DNA of 64,000 nucleotides, taken from positions 124,001-188,000 of the forward strand of contig CALULO010000004.1 of the NCBI GenBank assembly GCA_944321515.1, given 5' to 3'. This document shows positions 52,145 to 60,705 of this stretch, one piece after another; within the stretch, counting starts at the first letter, position 1, and each line of letters opens with the position of its first letter. The position numbers were made by a program, and so were the translations under genes. Under the pieces are notes generated by a model. It was not told the origin of the DNA and did no database searches. It was given only the letters and a program-made list of their open reading frames with translations. The stretch is from an uncultured Atopobiaceae bacterium. GTDB taxonomy: Bacteria > Actinomycetota > Coriobacteriia > Coriobacteriales > Atopobiaceae.

Positions 52145-53337
52145 TTCCTTTTCCTAATTTCGGCAAGCGCCTCTGACAGCCCTTCTACACTTAGGCCCAA
52201 TGAGCTGTGAACAGTCTCGCAGCACCCGCCAGTGTTATAGGTAATAACAAATGTACCGCAGGCCACAGCCTCAAGGTTTACAGTTGGGAAGTTATCCTCA
52301 CGCGTGGGGTTGAAGAAAAGGTCAGCCGCAGAATAAATCCCGGCAAGCTCCTGCGGTGATGACGTTCTCTCGAATCCAATAATATGCTCCGGAAGAGCCT
52401 TGATTTGCTTTTTGGAAAGACCGACGAGGATAATCGCGTAACGATCGTCGAGTTCTGAAGCCAGGCGCACAAAATCGCTGAGACCCTTGCGCTCCGTCCA
52501 AGGGGACGCAACGCCGAGAATCATAAAGCGCTTGCCAATGCCATAACGCTCACGAAAATCACTTGGAGTAGGTTTGAAAACGTTCCTGTCCACCGTGTTG
52601 TGGCGCACTTCGACTGGGTAATTCTTGAGGAAGCTCTCTTTGACTAGATCTCCGAGCCAACGCGAAGGCGTAATAAGGATCATTCGCTCCGGAGGAATAC
52701 TCGTAAAAATACGTCTCTTATCTTCATAATTCTTCGCACAGCCACCCTTACAGAAGGTCTTGGGATAAGTGTCTAGTTGCGGACAGGGCTCCATAAGAGC
52801 GCAGTGGGACTGCCATTGAGAACAGTTTATGTAAGAGAAATACGCGCAGTGGCCCGTAAACGCCCAGCAGTCATGGAGGGTCCATCTGATCTGACAATGG
52901 TGCTCAGACAGCCAAGAAAACAGCATCTCCACGTTAATCCAGTACCCATGAATATTGTGCAGGTGCACAACATCAGGATTTGTTTTATCTAGTATTTTGA
53001 TTAGTTTTGCAGTATCTCGCTTAGAGTAGAAACCCATTCGGTCAAAGAGACGCGTCTTGACACCATGCGAAAGATAGCCCAGCTTAGTTGCGCAACACTG
53101 TTCGTGATCATTTACCGTCTTATGACGCCTACCCCAAAAGATATACGAATCGACACCTCGCGCGGATAGATCGCGATGTAAATTGCGCATTATGGTGCCA
53201 GTTGACCCATTGTAAAAACTGTTCAACTGAACATATCTCAGCGGACGATCCAGCTCTCCCGCCAACGCAAGTGCTTCATCTACAAGTGCGTCCGTCGTCA
53301 GCGTCTCGTCAAGCGCGCTCACAGAGTTTTCCTCCAC
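52129..53337 (-). CDS. Family 4 glycosyltransferase
   Basis: A 402-residue GT-B enzyme. The N-half has LRYVQLNSFYNGSTGTIMRNLHRDL and DVVHLHNIHGYWINVEMLF. The C-half has ILGVASPWTERKGLSDFVRLA and DLFFNPTREDNFPTVNLEAVACGTFVITYNTGGCCE, the donor-binding E-x7-E region. A cysteine-rich middle (about 150-200: CWAFTGHCAYFSYINC ... CKGGC) is common in GT4s of this type. It probably adds a sugar to the lipid-linked repeat unit. It overlaps the upstream epimerase gene by 19 bp. Confidence 0.88.
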   Translation of the reverse strand: MEENSVSALDETLTTDALVDEALALAGELDRPLRYVQLNSFYNGSTGTIMRNLHRDLSARGVDSYIFWGRRHKTVNDHEQCCATKLGYLSHGVKTRLFDRMGFYSKRDTAKLIKILDKTNPDVVHLHNIHGYWINVEMLFSWLSEHHCQIRWTLHDCWAFTGHCAYFSYINCSQWQSHCALMEPCPQLDTYPKTFCKGGCAKNYEDKRRIFTSIPPERMILITPSRWLGDLVKESFLKNYPVEVRHNTVDRNVFKPTPSDFRERYGIGKRFMILGVASPWTERKGLSDFVRLASELDDRYAIILVGLSKKQIKALPEHIIGFERTSSPQELAGIYSAADLFFNPTREDNFPTVNLEAVACGTFVITYNTGGCCETVHSSLGLSVEGLSEALAEIRKRKCTED

Positions 53338-54509
53338 ACCATTCGATCAACGATACCGGTGTAGGACTGGATAATCTTCACGACCTTGGTGGACACGTTC
53401 TCGTCGGCGTAATCGGGAACGGGCGCCGCCGGGTAGCTGCCCTCCGCGTCGAGGGCCACCGCCGTCCGCACCGCGTTCAGGAGCCCATGCTCGTCGATGC
53501 CCGCGAGCGTGAAGCAGCCCCTGTCGAGTGCCTCCGGTCGCTCCGTCGAGGTGCGGATGCACACCGCCGGGAACGGGCGGCCGATTGAGGCGAAGAAGCT
53601 CGACTCCTCGGGCAGGGTGCCGGAGTCGGAGACCACGCAGAAGGCGTTGGACTGCAGGCGGTTGTAGTCGTGGAAGCCCATGGGCTCGTGCGTGCGGACG
53701 AGCGGGTGGAGCTCGAAGCCGGTGGCCTCCAGGCGCTTGCGGCTGCGCGGGTGGCAGCTGTAGAGAATCGGCTTGCCATACTCCTCCGCGAGCGCGTTGA
53801 TGGCGCCGAAGAGCGAGCGGAAGTTGGCCTCCGTGTCGATGTTCTCCTCGCGGTGGGCGGAGAGCAGGAAGTAGCCGCCTGGCTCCAGCCCCTCGCGGTC
53901 GAGCACGTCCGACGCGTCTATCTTCTCCAGGTTCGCGCGCAGCACCTCGGCCATGGGCGAGCCCGTCACGTAGGTGCGCTCGGGGGCGCAGCCGGTGGCG
54001 GCGAGGTAGCGCCTGGCGTGCTCGGAGTAGGCGAGGTTCACGTCGGAGATCACGTCGACGATGCGGCGGTTGGTCTCCTCCGGCAGGCACTCGTCCTTGC
54101 AGCGGTTGCCCGCCTCCATGTGGAAGATGGGGACGTGCAGGCGCTTTGCGGGGATTGCCGAGAGGCACGAGTTGGTGTCGCCCAGCACGAGCAGGGCGTC
54201 CGGCTTGACCAGCGCCATGAGCTTGTAGGAGGCGTCGATGATGTTGCCGATGGTCGAGCCCAGGTCCTCCCCCACCGCGTCCATGTAGACGTCCGGGTCG
54301 TCGAGCGAGAGGTCACGGAAGAAGATGCCGTTCAGCGTGTAGTCGTAGTTCTGCCCCGTGTGTGCGAGCAGGCAGTCGAAGTGGCGACGGCACTTCTTGA
54401 TGACCTCCGAGAGGCGGATTATCTCCGGGCGCGTCCCCACGATGATGAGGAGCTTGAGGCGGCCGTCGTTCTTGAATGAAATGTCAGAGTAGTCGGTCTT
54501 TAGAGGCAT
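53319..54509 (-). CDS. fnlC: UDP-GlcNAc-2-epimerase family enzyme, CapG/FnlC type
   Basis: A 396-residue WecB-like epimerase: LLIIVGTRPEIIRLSEVIKK, LLVLGDTNSCLSAIPAKRL, FHMEAGNRCKDECLPEETNRRIVD, LLSAHREENIDTEANF, VSDSGTLPEESSFF. Placement directly after fnlA- and fnlB-like genes indicates the third step of UDP-N-acetyl-L-fucosamine synthesis (C2 epimerisation) rather than ManNAc formation. The ATG at 54509 has GGAGG at 7-nt spacing. Confidence 0.88.
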   Translation of the reverse strand: MPLKTDYSDISFKNDGRLKLLIIVGTRPEIIRLSEVIKKCRRHFDCLLAHTGQNYDYTLNGIFFRDLSLDDPDVYMDAVGEDLGSTIGNIIDASYKLMALVKPDALLVLGDTNSCLSAIPAKRLHVPIFHMEAGNRCKDECLPEETNRRIVDVISDVNLAYSEHARRYLAATGCAPERTYVTGSPMAEVLRANLEKIDASDVLDREGLEPGGYFLLSAHREENIDTEANFRSLFGAINALAEEYGKPILYSCHPRSRKRLEATGFELHPLVRTHEPMGFHDYNRLQSNAFCVVSDSGTLPEESSFFASIGRPFPAVCIRTSTERPEALDRGCFTLAGIDEHGLLNAVRTAVALDAEGSYPAAPVPDYADENVSTKVVKIIQSYTGIVDRMVWRKTL

Positions 54510-54511
54510 TC

Positions 54512-55702
54512 TCAAACCTCCTCATAGTAAGTGTCGGGTTTCTCAGAATCGAACGTCTCATTCGCCCACATGACGGTAACGAGATCCTTGGCATCAGAGA
54601 GATTCGTAATGCTGTGCGTCATTCCAGGAGCCATCTCGACCACGGTCGGGACGTCGCCACTTACGCGGTACTCATCGACGGGGTAGGGAGCACCACTCGA
54701 ATCGAGGCCAATTCTTCGCAGCCGAATCAACGCCTCGCCGGAAACGACCAGGAACTTCTCCCACTTAGTGTGATGCCAGTGATTACCCTTCGTCACTCCG
54801 GGCCTTGACACGTTAATCGAGATTTGTCCGCGATTGGAAGTTCTCAGAAACTCCGTAAACGACCCCCGCTCGTCACTATTGGCAAGCAGTGGATACGCCA
54901 ACGAGCCCGCGTCGTAGTAGCTTAAAAACGTTGCGTATAGCTTCTTGGAAAAGCTGCCGTCAGCCTGGCTCGGCACCGAGAGATTTTCGCGCGCGTCGCG
55001 GAAACCCTCCAGTAGCTCAATAATCTGACCTAGCGTAACCCTATCGGTGGGGCCTGCGACACAGGCACCGCCATCGCTCCGTTCGACATTGCCCAGCAGC
55101 AGCTCGAGCATGCACGAGACCAAATCATCGATGTACAGCAGCTCCAGCTCAACGGACGGATCGTTTACCTTGAAATCGCGACCGTTGGCAATTGCGTCAC
55201 AAAACGTCGCAACAGCGGAGTTGTAGTTAGGGCGACACCACTTGCCATAGAGATTGGGAAACCGATAGATGAACACGGGCGCGCCCGTTCGCTCCGAATA
55301 CTCACGGAAGAGCCTCTCACCTGCAAGCTTTGACTCGCCGTAGGCAGAACCCGCATAACGACCCTCGAGAGAGGCCTGTACGCTCGAAGAGAGCATAACG
55401 GGACACCTGTTGCCGTGGTGCTCAAGGAGTCCCAGCAGCTCGGATGCGAACCCGAAATTGCCCTTCATAAAGTCGGCCGGGTCCTCGGGGCGATTGACGC
55501 CGGCAAGGTTGAATACGAAATCGGCCTGTGCACAGTAGAGTGAGAGCTCCTCACGTGGAGTCTCCACATCACACTCGTAAACAGTGAGCGGAAGCAGTCC
55601 TCGGTACTTTTCACGACGATCCTTGCCGTCACGAATGCTCTTCAGCGACTCGCAGAGGTTGCGCCCAACGAACCCATTGGCGCCAGTAACGAGGACCCTC
55701 AC
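54512..55702 (-). CDS. fnlB: Epimerase/reductase with C-terminal cupin, CapF/FnlB type
   Basis: A 396-residue bifunctional enzyme: an N-terminal SDR (MRVLVTGANGFVGRNLCESL, NLAGVNRPEDPADFM, SAYGESKLAGERLF) and a C-terminal cupin (about 285-396) with RPGVTKGNHWHHTKWEKFLVVSGEALIRL, whose His residues bind zinc. This architecture is specific to CapF/FnlB, which epimerises C3 and reduces C4 in the UDP-L-FucNAc pathway. The GTG start shares a base with the fnlA stop (TAGTG). Confidence 0.92.
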   Translation of the reverse strand: MRVLVTGANGFVGRNLCESLKSIRDGKDRREKYRGLLPLTVYECDVETPREELSLYCAQADFVFNLAGVNRPEDPADFMKGNFGFASELLGLLEHHGNRCPVMLSSSVQASLEGRYAGSAYGESKLAGERLFREYSERTGAPVFIYRFPNLYGKWCRPNYNSAVATFCDAIANGRDFKVNDPSVELELLYIDDLVSCMLELLLGNVERSDGGACVAGPTDRVTLGQIIELLEGFRDARENLSVPSQADGSFSKKLYATFLSYYDAGSLAYPLLANSDERGSFTEFLRTSNRGQISINVSRPGVTKGNHWHHTKWEKFLVVSGEALIRLRRIGLDSSGAPYPVDEYRVSGDVPTVVEMAPGMTHSITNLSDAKDLVTVMWANETFDSEKPDTYYEEV

Positions 55703-56757
55703 TACTGGACCGCCTCGCTCTCGCGACCCTCGAGGGCAAGCTGGACGTACTCGGCGGTCTTAATCTTTTCGACCGTCCCCGCGATGTCGAGGCGCCTCGT
55801 GTTGTGCGAGGTATACGCCTCGTCGGCCTGCGTCTCCACCTCACCGTCGACGACGAAATTGTCGTAGTTGAGATCGCGCGAGTCGGAGCGCACGCGGTAG
55901 TACCCGCCCATGTCCTCGGCACGAAGCCTCTCCTCGCGAGTCATAAGCGTCTCGAAGAGCTTCTCGCCGTGGCGCGTCCCGATGACCTGGATGCCAGTAC
56001 GCCCAAAGAGCTCTTGGACAGCCTCAGCAAGGTCACCAATTGTGGACGCCGGCGACTTCTGGATGAAGAGGTCGCCAGGCTCCGCGTGCTCGAAAGCAAA
56101 CTGCACGAGATCAACCGCCTCATCGAGGTTCATGAGGAAACGCGTCATCTTAGGGTCAGTGACAGTGAGAGGCTCGCCGTGGCGAATGCGGTCGATGAAC
56201 AGGGGAATGACCGACCCTCTCGAGCACATGACGTTGCCGTAGCGCGTGCAACAGATGGTGGTACGGCCAGCGCCCGTGCGCGCGTTGGCGTAGATAATCG
56301 ACTCCATCATCGCCTTAGACTTGCCCATAGCGTTGATGGGGTAGGCGGCCTTGTCCGTAGAGAGGCAGACCACGCGCCCCACGCCCTCAGCGATAGCGGC
56401 GTGCAAAACGTTATCGGTGCCGATGACGTTGGTGCGCACCGCCTCCATCGGGAAGAATTCGCAAGAGGGCACCTGCTTGAGCGCGGCTGCATGGAACACG
56501 TAATCCACGCCATGCATGGCGTCGCGCACAGACTGGGCGTCTCGCACATCACCAATGAAGAAGCGAACCTTGCCCGCAAGCTCGGGGTTCTTCTCCTGGA
56601 GGCGGTGACGCATATCGTCCTGCTTCTTCTCGTCACGCGAGAAAATCCTAATTTCTCCGATATCGCTCTTCAGGAAATGTTTGAGCACGGTGTTTCCGAA
56701 GCTGCCCGTGCCCCCCGTAATCATGAGGGTCTTACCGTCGAAAGCGCTGTTGGACAT
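55702..56757 (-). CDS. fnlA: UDP-GlcNAc 4,6-dehydratase/5-epimerase, CapE/FnlA type
   Basis: A 351-residue SDR: LMITGGTGSFGNTVLKHFL (NAD site), FHAAALKQVPSCEFFPMEAVRTNVIG, CLSTDKAAYPINAMGKSKAMME (the M-x3-K active-site variant typical of CapE, not YxxxK) and TRYGNVMCSRGSVIPLF. It catalyses the first step from UDP-GlcNAc towards UDP-L-FucNAc. Start overlaps the stop of the TagA-like gene by one base (56757). Confidence 0.93.
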   Translation of the reverse strand: MSNSAFDGKTLMITGGTGSFGNTVLKHFLKSDIGEIRIFSRDEKKQDDMRHRLQEKNPELAGKVRFFIGDVRDAQSVRDAMHGVDYVFHAAALKQVPSCEFFPMEAVRTNVIGTDNVLHAAIAEGVGRVVCLSTDKAAYPINAMGKSKAMMESIIYANARTGAGRTTICCTRYGNVMCSRGSVIPLFIDRIRHGEPLTVTDPKMTRFLMNLDEAVDLVQFAFEHAEPGDLFIQKSPASTIGDLAEAVQELFGRTGIQVIGTRHGEKLFETLMTREERLRAEDMGGYYRVRSDSRDLNYDNFVVDGEVETQADEAYTSHNTRRLDIAGTVEKIKTAEYVQLALEGRESEAVQ

Positions 56758-57530
56758 TAGGCGGCTTCCTTTCGTCTCTTGCCAGTAATTTGATATGCAA
56801 TGAACTTCGAATTGGTCACGAAATACCTTTTGAACAGCCTCTTAGGCTCTTGGATGAGTCGATAAAGCCACTCGAGGCCAATGTTCTGGACCCATAGGGG
56901 CGCCTCGGGAGTTATTCCAGCAAGGATGTTGAATGCGCCTCCGACACCGACCATGAGCGCGCCGGCTTTCCCCCTAAGGCGGCTCATGAGCAACTCCTGT
57001 CGAGGTGCTCCAATAGCAACCCACATGAAATCGGCGCCGGAAGCATTCACCCGCATCGCGAGCTCGTCAACCTCATCGTCTGACAGCTCACGGAATATCG
57101 AAGGCTCATATCCGGCAATCTCCAGACCGGGATATTCTCCTCGGATGGCCTCCACCAACGCGGAAAGGTTCTCGGCTGTATTCCCATAGAAGAAGTGGCT
57201 CCACCCACGCTCTGCCGACATCTGAAGAATCTCTCGCATTAGGTCAGGGCCCGTAACGCGATCCATTGACCCAATGCTTCTCCTCCCCACCACGGAAAGA
57301 GGCTTTCCATCGGGAACGGACATGACGGATCCTGCTTGAACCTTCCAGTACTCGGGGTCGTCATGTGCCATGACACACGTATGTGCGTTCGAGACACAGA
57401 TGTACTCACCGCGCATTTCATCTAGATGAGACTGAATGAAACCCAGGCACTCGTGCATATTTGTTGCGGTAATCGGCACGCCTATTACGTCAACGCGAGC
57501 AAGCTCGGGGTAGGCCGAAAGTGGACGCAT
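56757..57530 (-). CDS. WecG/TagA/CpsF-family glycosyltransferase
   Basis: A 257-residue GT26 enzyme. DVIGVPITATNMHECLGFI, SVPDGKPLSVVGRRSIGSMDRVTGPDLM, HFFYGNTAENLSALV, FMWVAIGAPRQELLM and VGGAFNILAGITPEAPLWVQNIGLEWLYRLIQEPKRLFKRY are family blocks. It adds the second sugar (usually a ManNAc-type residue) to the undecaprenyl-PP-linked primer. The ATG overlaps the stop of the upstream sugar-phosphate transferase (TGATG). Confidence 0.92.
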   Translation of the reverse strand: MRPLSAYPELARVDVIGVPITATNMHECLGFIQSHLDEMRGEYICVSNAHTCVMAHDDPEYWKVQAGSVMSVPDGKPLSVVGRRSIGSMDRVTGPDLMREILQMSAERGWSHFFYGNTAENLSALVEAIRGEYPGLEIAGYEPSIFRELSDDEVDELAMRVNASGADFMWVAIGAPRQELLMSRLRGKAGALMVGVGGAFNILAGITPEAPLWVQNIGLEWLYRLIQEPKRLFKRYFVTNSKFIAYQITGKRRKEAA

Positions 57531-58300
57531 CAAGCCGCACCATCCCCGGTAAAGACGACTTTCACGGTCTTGAAAATGAGCCCGAGGTCATACAGAAACC
57601 CTCGGTTCTGGATGTAATCGAGGTCAAGATCGACCATGTCAGCGAAGTCGAGGTCGTTTCGCCCGCTCACCTGCCAGGGGCCGGTAAGGCCTGGCTTGAC
57701 GGCAAGCCGTCCGAAATCGCGTTGCACATATTCCGGAATCTCCCTCGGCAGCGGCGGTCTCGGACCCACGACGCTCATGTGACCCAAGAACACGTTCACG
57801 AACTGCGGGAACTCGTCAATCGAATGCTTGCGGATGAAGTGCCCGATCTTCGTGACGCGAGGATCGTCCTTCATCTTGAACATCGCGCCCTTGATCTCGT
57901 TCTTGTCGAGAAGCTCCGCCAGACGCTCGTCGGCATCCTTGTACATGCTCCGGAACTTCCACATGCGGAACGTCGTGAGGCGCCCGTCCTTGTCCAGCCG
58001 GCCCATGCGCTCCTGGCTGTAGAACGGGTTGCCCGGGCTCTCCAGACGGATGGCAGCCGCCAGCACGGCGGAGGGAATCGCCGCCACCGCGATTACGCAC
58101 CCGGAGAACACGATGTCGAAGGCACGCTTGAAGAAGCGATACGCCGGCCTACCCAGCTCGGGGTAGACGCCCACGAAGTCCCCCGCGTGGGCGACCGGCA
58201 TAGAAGACGACGCAGGCAGAGCCGCGTCTTCATCTCCTGCAACGTTATTTCGATCGCATTCAGTTACCGAAAACATGGCTTCACTCGGCATGGGTGTCAT
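57530..58300 (-). CDS. Undecaprenyl-phosphate sugar-phosphate transferase (initiating enzyme)
   Basis: A 256-residue bacterial sugar transferase: FFKRAFDIVFSGCVIAVAAIPSAVLAAAIRLE (membrane hairpin), NPFYSQERMG, FRMWKFRSMYKDAD, IRKHSIDEFPQFVNVFLGHMSVVGPRPPLP, RLAVKPGLTGPWQVSGRND. It starts glycan assembly by putting the first sugar phosphate on undecaprenyl phosphate at the cytoplasmic face. It lacks the large N-terminal membrane part of WbaP, so it is the short form. The start is uncertain (ATG at 58300 or nearby). Confidence 0.92.
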   Translation of the reverse strand: MTPMPSEAMFSVTECDRNNVAGDEDAALPASSSMPVAHAGDFVGVYPELGRPAYRFFKRAFDIVFSGCVIAVAAIPSAVLAAAIRLESPGNPFYSQERMGRLDKDGRLTTFRMWKFRSMYKDADERLAELLDKNEIKGAMFKMKDDPRVTKIGHFIRKHSIDEFPQFVNVFLGHMSVVGPRPPLPREIPEYVQRDFGRLAVKPGLTGPWQVSGRNDLDFADMVDLDLDYIQNRGFLYDLGLIFKTVKVVFTGDGAA

Positions 58301-58345
58301 GAGCGATGCGGTTCCAAGCTGTGGAGTCGCCCTACAATCAACATC

Positions 58346-58861
58346 TCACTTACTCTTTCTGACAATCTCAAGTCCCACCTTGATCGTCTTGCGTCTGCCA
58401 AACATACGCATGTCCAGGTAGGCTGCTCGCTTGTGTCGGTCGATCTTGCCGATCTGTGCCTCGTGGCCCTTGAGGGGGCCCTCGGTCACAATCACCCGGT
58501 CGCCCTCTATCACGCCCACGCTCTTCTCCAGAACCTTGGAGACGGGTGCCAAAAGCGCCTCTAGCCAGGCGACCTCTTCGCTGCTCAGGGGGATGATCCT
58601 CTCGTCGCTCTTGCCAAGGAGCCTCGTGAACGCCGGGACGCTGCCCAGGCGCTCGGACACCCACTGGATCTGGTTGGACCGCACAAAGACGTAGCCCGGG
58701 AAGAGCGTCTCCGTGACGCTCACCCACTCTCCGTCAACGTGCCTGAAGACCTCTCTGCGCGGAATGAAGCACTCCCCCACCAGCTCGCCCAGAAGGCGTG
58801 TGATAAGGTCTCGCGCATGGGTCTCCCTGCCACCGGTGACCTGGATGACATACATGTGCAT
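58346..58861 (-). CDS. loaP: NusG-paralogue transcription antiterminator (LoaP/RfaH-like)
   Basis: A 171-residue NusG-like protein: an NGN domain (YVIQVTGGRETHARDLITRLL, ECFIPRREVFRHVDGEWVSVTETLFPGYVFVRS) and a KOW domain (VIEGDRVIVTEGPLKGHEAQIGKIDRHKRAAYLDMRMFGR). It is not the housekeeping nusG because it sits inside the polysaccharide operon. Members of this group travel with RNA polymerase to let it read long operons. Start at ATG 58861 is favoured (GGAGG at 5 nt); ATG 58855 is possible. Confidence 0.88.
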   Translation of the reverse strand: MHMYVIQVTGGRETHARDLITRLLGELVGECFIPRREVFRHVDGEWVSVTETLFPGYVFVRSNQIQWVSERLGSVPAFTRLLGKSDERIIPLSSEEVAWLEALLAPVSKVLEKSVGVIEGDRVIVTEGPLKGHEAQIGKIDRHKRAAYLDMRMFGRRKTIKVGLEIVRKSK

Positions 58862-59041
58862 GGCTTCCTCCAAGCAGACTCCAGGGCCCCTCTCGGCGCT
58901 GGCTCGGCGGGCGCGCGGCGCAATAGCGCCATGGCTTCGCCAAAAGCCTTAGGGGCCTACAAGAATTCGACGATATTCATCCCCCGCAAGCTACCGACAA
59001 CGCGCCCTAGGCGACGATTGCCTACCTGCGAATATGCGCGA

Positions 59042-59111
59042 GCCCGTCGTAACGGGCCCGGAGGCCTGAGCCTCCTTCGCCGCCCTCACGCCCTACATGA
59101 GCGCGGCGAAG
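59042..59111 (-). other. Cluster of three hairpins upstream of the antiterminator gene
   Basis: Within the 260-bp gap between the phosphatase and antiterminator genes, three adjacent stems can form: CTTCGCCGC/GCGGCGAAG (59075-59111), GGAGGC/GCCTCC (59060-59075) and GCCCGT/ACGGGC (59042-59057). There is no T-run, so none is a classical terminator. The site is a candidate recruitment or attenuation element for the LoaP-like protein. The rest of the gap (58862-59041) has no gene. Confidence 0.5.
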
Positions 59112-59124
59112 GGGGTTCCGGCAG

Positions 59125-59784
59125 CTACGCCACCTTCATGTGCGCCCCCCTCGTCGGATACTCCTTCGCCACCGCCGCAAGGTACGCGTAGTGCTCCGGC
59201 CGGTGCGCGTCGCTCGCGATGAAGCGGTAGAGCATCTGGTCGAAGAGCTTCTTGGCCGGCTTCTTCTCCTTGCCAAAGCGTCCGCCGGCCACAAAGTCGG
59301 CCGAGGCCTGGAGCTTGCAGCCCATGCGCACCAGGCGCACCGCGATGTCGGTGTTCTGCTGGATGGCGCGGTAGCGCTCCGGGTGGGCGATGATCACGTC
59401 CAGGCCCAGGCCCTGGAGCTCAAAGATGGTGCGCTCGTAGTCCTGGAAGTCCGTCTCCGTGCAGTGCGTGTCAAGCTCCAGCAGGAACTCGCGCCCGCCC
59501 TCGAAGGCAAGGTACGGGGCCCACTCCTCCACGCCAAGCTCCATAAGCTTGGTATGCGCCACCTCAAAGCCCATCGTAAGGGGGAACCCCCCTGCATGAG
59601 CCCGGAGCTCCTCGAAGGCCTCGCGCATGGCGTGATAGTCGAAGTAGGGGTCCCGGCAGTGCGGCGTGCAGACGATGCTCGTCACGCCCGCCTCACGGGC
59701 GGCCTCGAGCATCTCAAGGCTCATGTCAAGGTCGCGTGCGCCGTCGTCGACGCCCGGGAGTATGTGGCAGTGCATGTCCCTCAC
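59125..59784 (-). CDS. PHP-type protein-tyrosine phosphatase (CpsB/CapC)
   Basis: A 219-residue PHP-fold phosphatase: MHCHILPGVDDGARD (metal-binding His-x-His and Asp), IVCTPHCRDPYFDY, GFEVAH, DVIIAHPERYRAIQ and FIASDAHRPEHY supply the metal ligands. It should dephosphorylate the BY-kinase encoded just upstream, the usual cpsB-cpsC-cpsD control of polymer length. A GTG start at 59784 after AGGAGG is used; ATG 59775 is the alternative. Confidence 0.9.
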   Translation of the reverse strand: MRDMHCHILPGVDDGARDLDMSLEMLEAAREAGVTSIVCTPHCRDPYFDYHAMREAFEELRAHAGGFPLTMGFEVAHTKLMELGVEEWAPYLAFEGGREFLLELDTHCTETDFQDYERTIFELQGLGLDVIIAHPERYRAIQQNTDIAVRLVRMGCKLQASADFVAGGRFGKEKKPAKKLFDQMLYRFIASDAHRPEHYAYLAAVAKEYPTRGAHMKVA

Positions 59785-59797
59785 AGGACGCCACCTC

Positions 59798-60703
59798 CTA
59801 CTCGTCCTCGTACGGACGCGGACGATAGTTGGTGCCGGCGAGGAATTGTGCCGTAGATTCCGGGCTCACGCGCTGCTGTGTGGGGATGGGGCGAATGTTG
59901 GGCGTGGCGGTGCGGGACGCAGGCTGCGCGGCGGGACGCGCCTGCTGCGCCGCGGGCCGCTGCTGTACCGGTGCCGGGGCCGGCTGGGGCACGGGGGCCG
60001 GGTCCAACGTGGGAGCGGAGTCGTGGCGGTGGCCCCGCTTCTTCTTGCCATCCTTGGTGTAGTAGCTGTAGTAGTAGTCGCTCTTCTCGTTCTCGCAGTA
60101 GTTCATGACGGCGCCGATGACGTTGGCACCCGCCTTCTTGAGCTGCTCGTAGGAAGAGGTAAGCTCGTCGCGACGCACAAAGTTTTGACGCACAACAAGA
60201 AGCGTAGCGTCAACGACGGTAGAGAGCACCGCGGCGTCCACGAAGGCGGAGAGCGGCGGGGTGTCAAAGATTACGAAGGAGTACTCGGAGCGCACCTGCT
60301 CCACGAACTGCTTGAAGCGGCGAGAGGAAAGGATATCCACCGGGTTGGGGATGTGCGGCTCGCAGTCAAGGAAGTGGAGTGTGCGTACTGAGGTCTCCAC
60401 CACGGCGTCCGAAAGGGCCGTCTGACCCGAGAGGACGGAGTAGATACCGTGACGAGCGTGCAGACCAAGGGCCCCGGCGAGGGTGCGGCGGCGCATGTCA
60501 CACTCCACCAGAAGAACGCGCTGACCGTTGGACGCCATGGCCTGGGCGAGTGCGATGGCGATGGTCGACTTGCCCTCGTTGGGTACGGACGAGGTGATTG
60601 TGAGCGTGCTCACGGGGTTGTCCACCGAGGCAAAGCGAATGTTGGTGGCAAGCGTCTTGATGGAGTTCTGCAGGAAGACGCGGTCGGAGCTCTCCTTTGC
60701 CAC
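59798..60703 (-). CDS. Bacterial tyrosine kinase (CpsD/CapB type) with C-terminal extension
   Basis: A 301-residue BY-kinase: ITSSVPNEGKSTIAIALAQ (Walker A), VLLVECDMRRRT (Walker A'), FVIFDTPPLSAFVDA (Walker B). The tyrosine cluster DYYYSYYTKDG, normally at the extreme C-terminus, is followed here by about 80 residues rich in Pro, Ala, Gln and Arg ending YRPRPYEDE. It autophosphorylates and works with the chain-length protein encoded 3 bp upstream. The extension is unusual and possibly a second interaction segment. Confidence 0.9.
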   Translation of the reverse strand: MAKESSDRVFLQNSIKTLATNIRFASVDNPVSTLTITSSVPNEGKSTIAIALAQAMASNGQRVLLVECDMRRRTLAGALGLHARHGIYSVLSGQTALSDAVVETSVRTLHFLDCEPHIPNPVDILSSRRFKQFVEQVRSEYSFVIFDTPPLSAFVDAAVLSTVVDATLLVVRQNFVRRDELTSSYEQLKKAGANVIGAVMNYCENEKSDYYYSYYTKDGKKKRGHRHDSAPTLDPAPVPQPAPAPVQQRPAAQQARPAAQPASRTATPNIRPIPTQQRVSPESTAQFLAGTNYRPRPYEDE

Positions 60704-60705
60704 GG

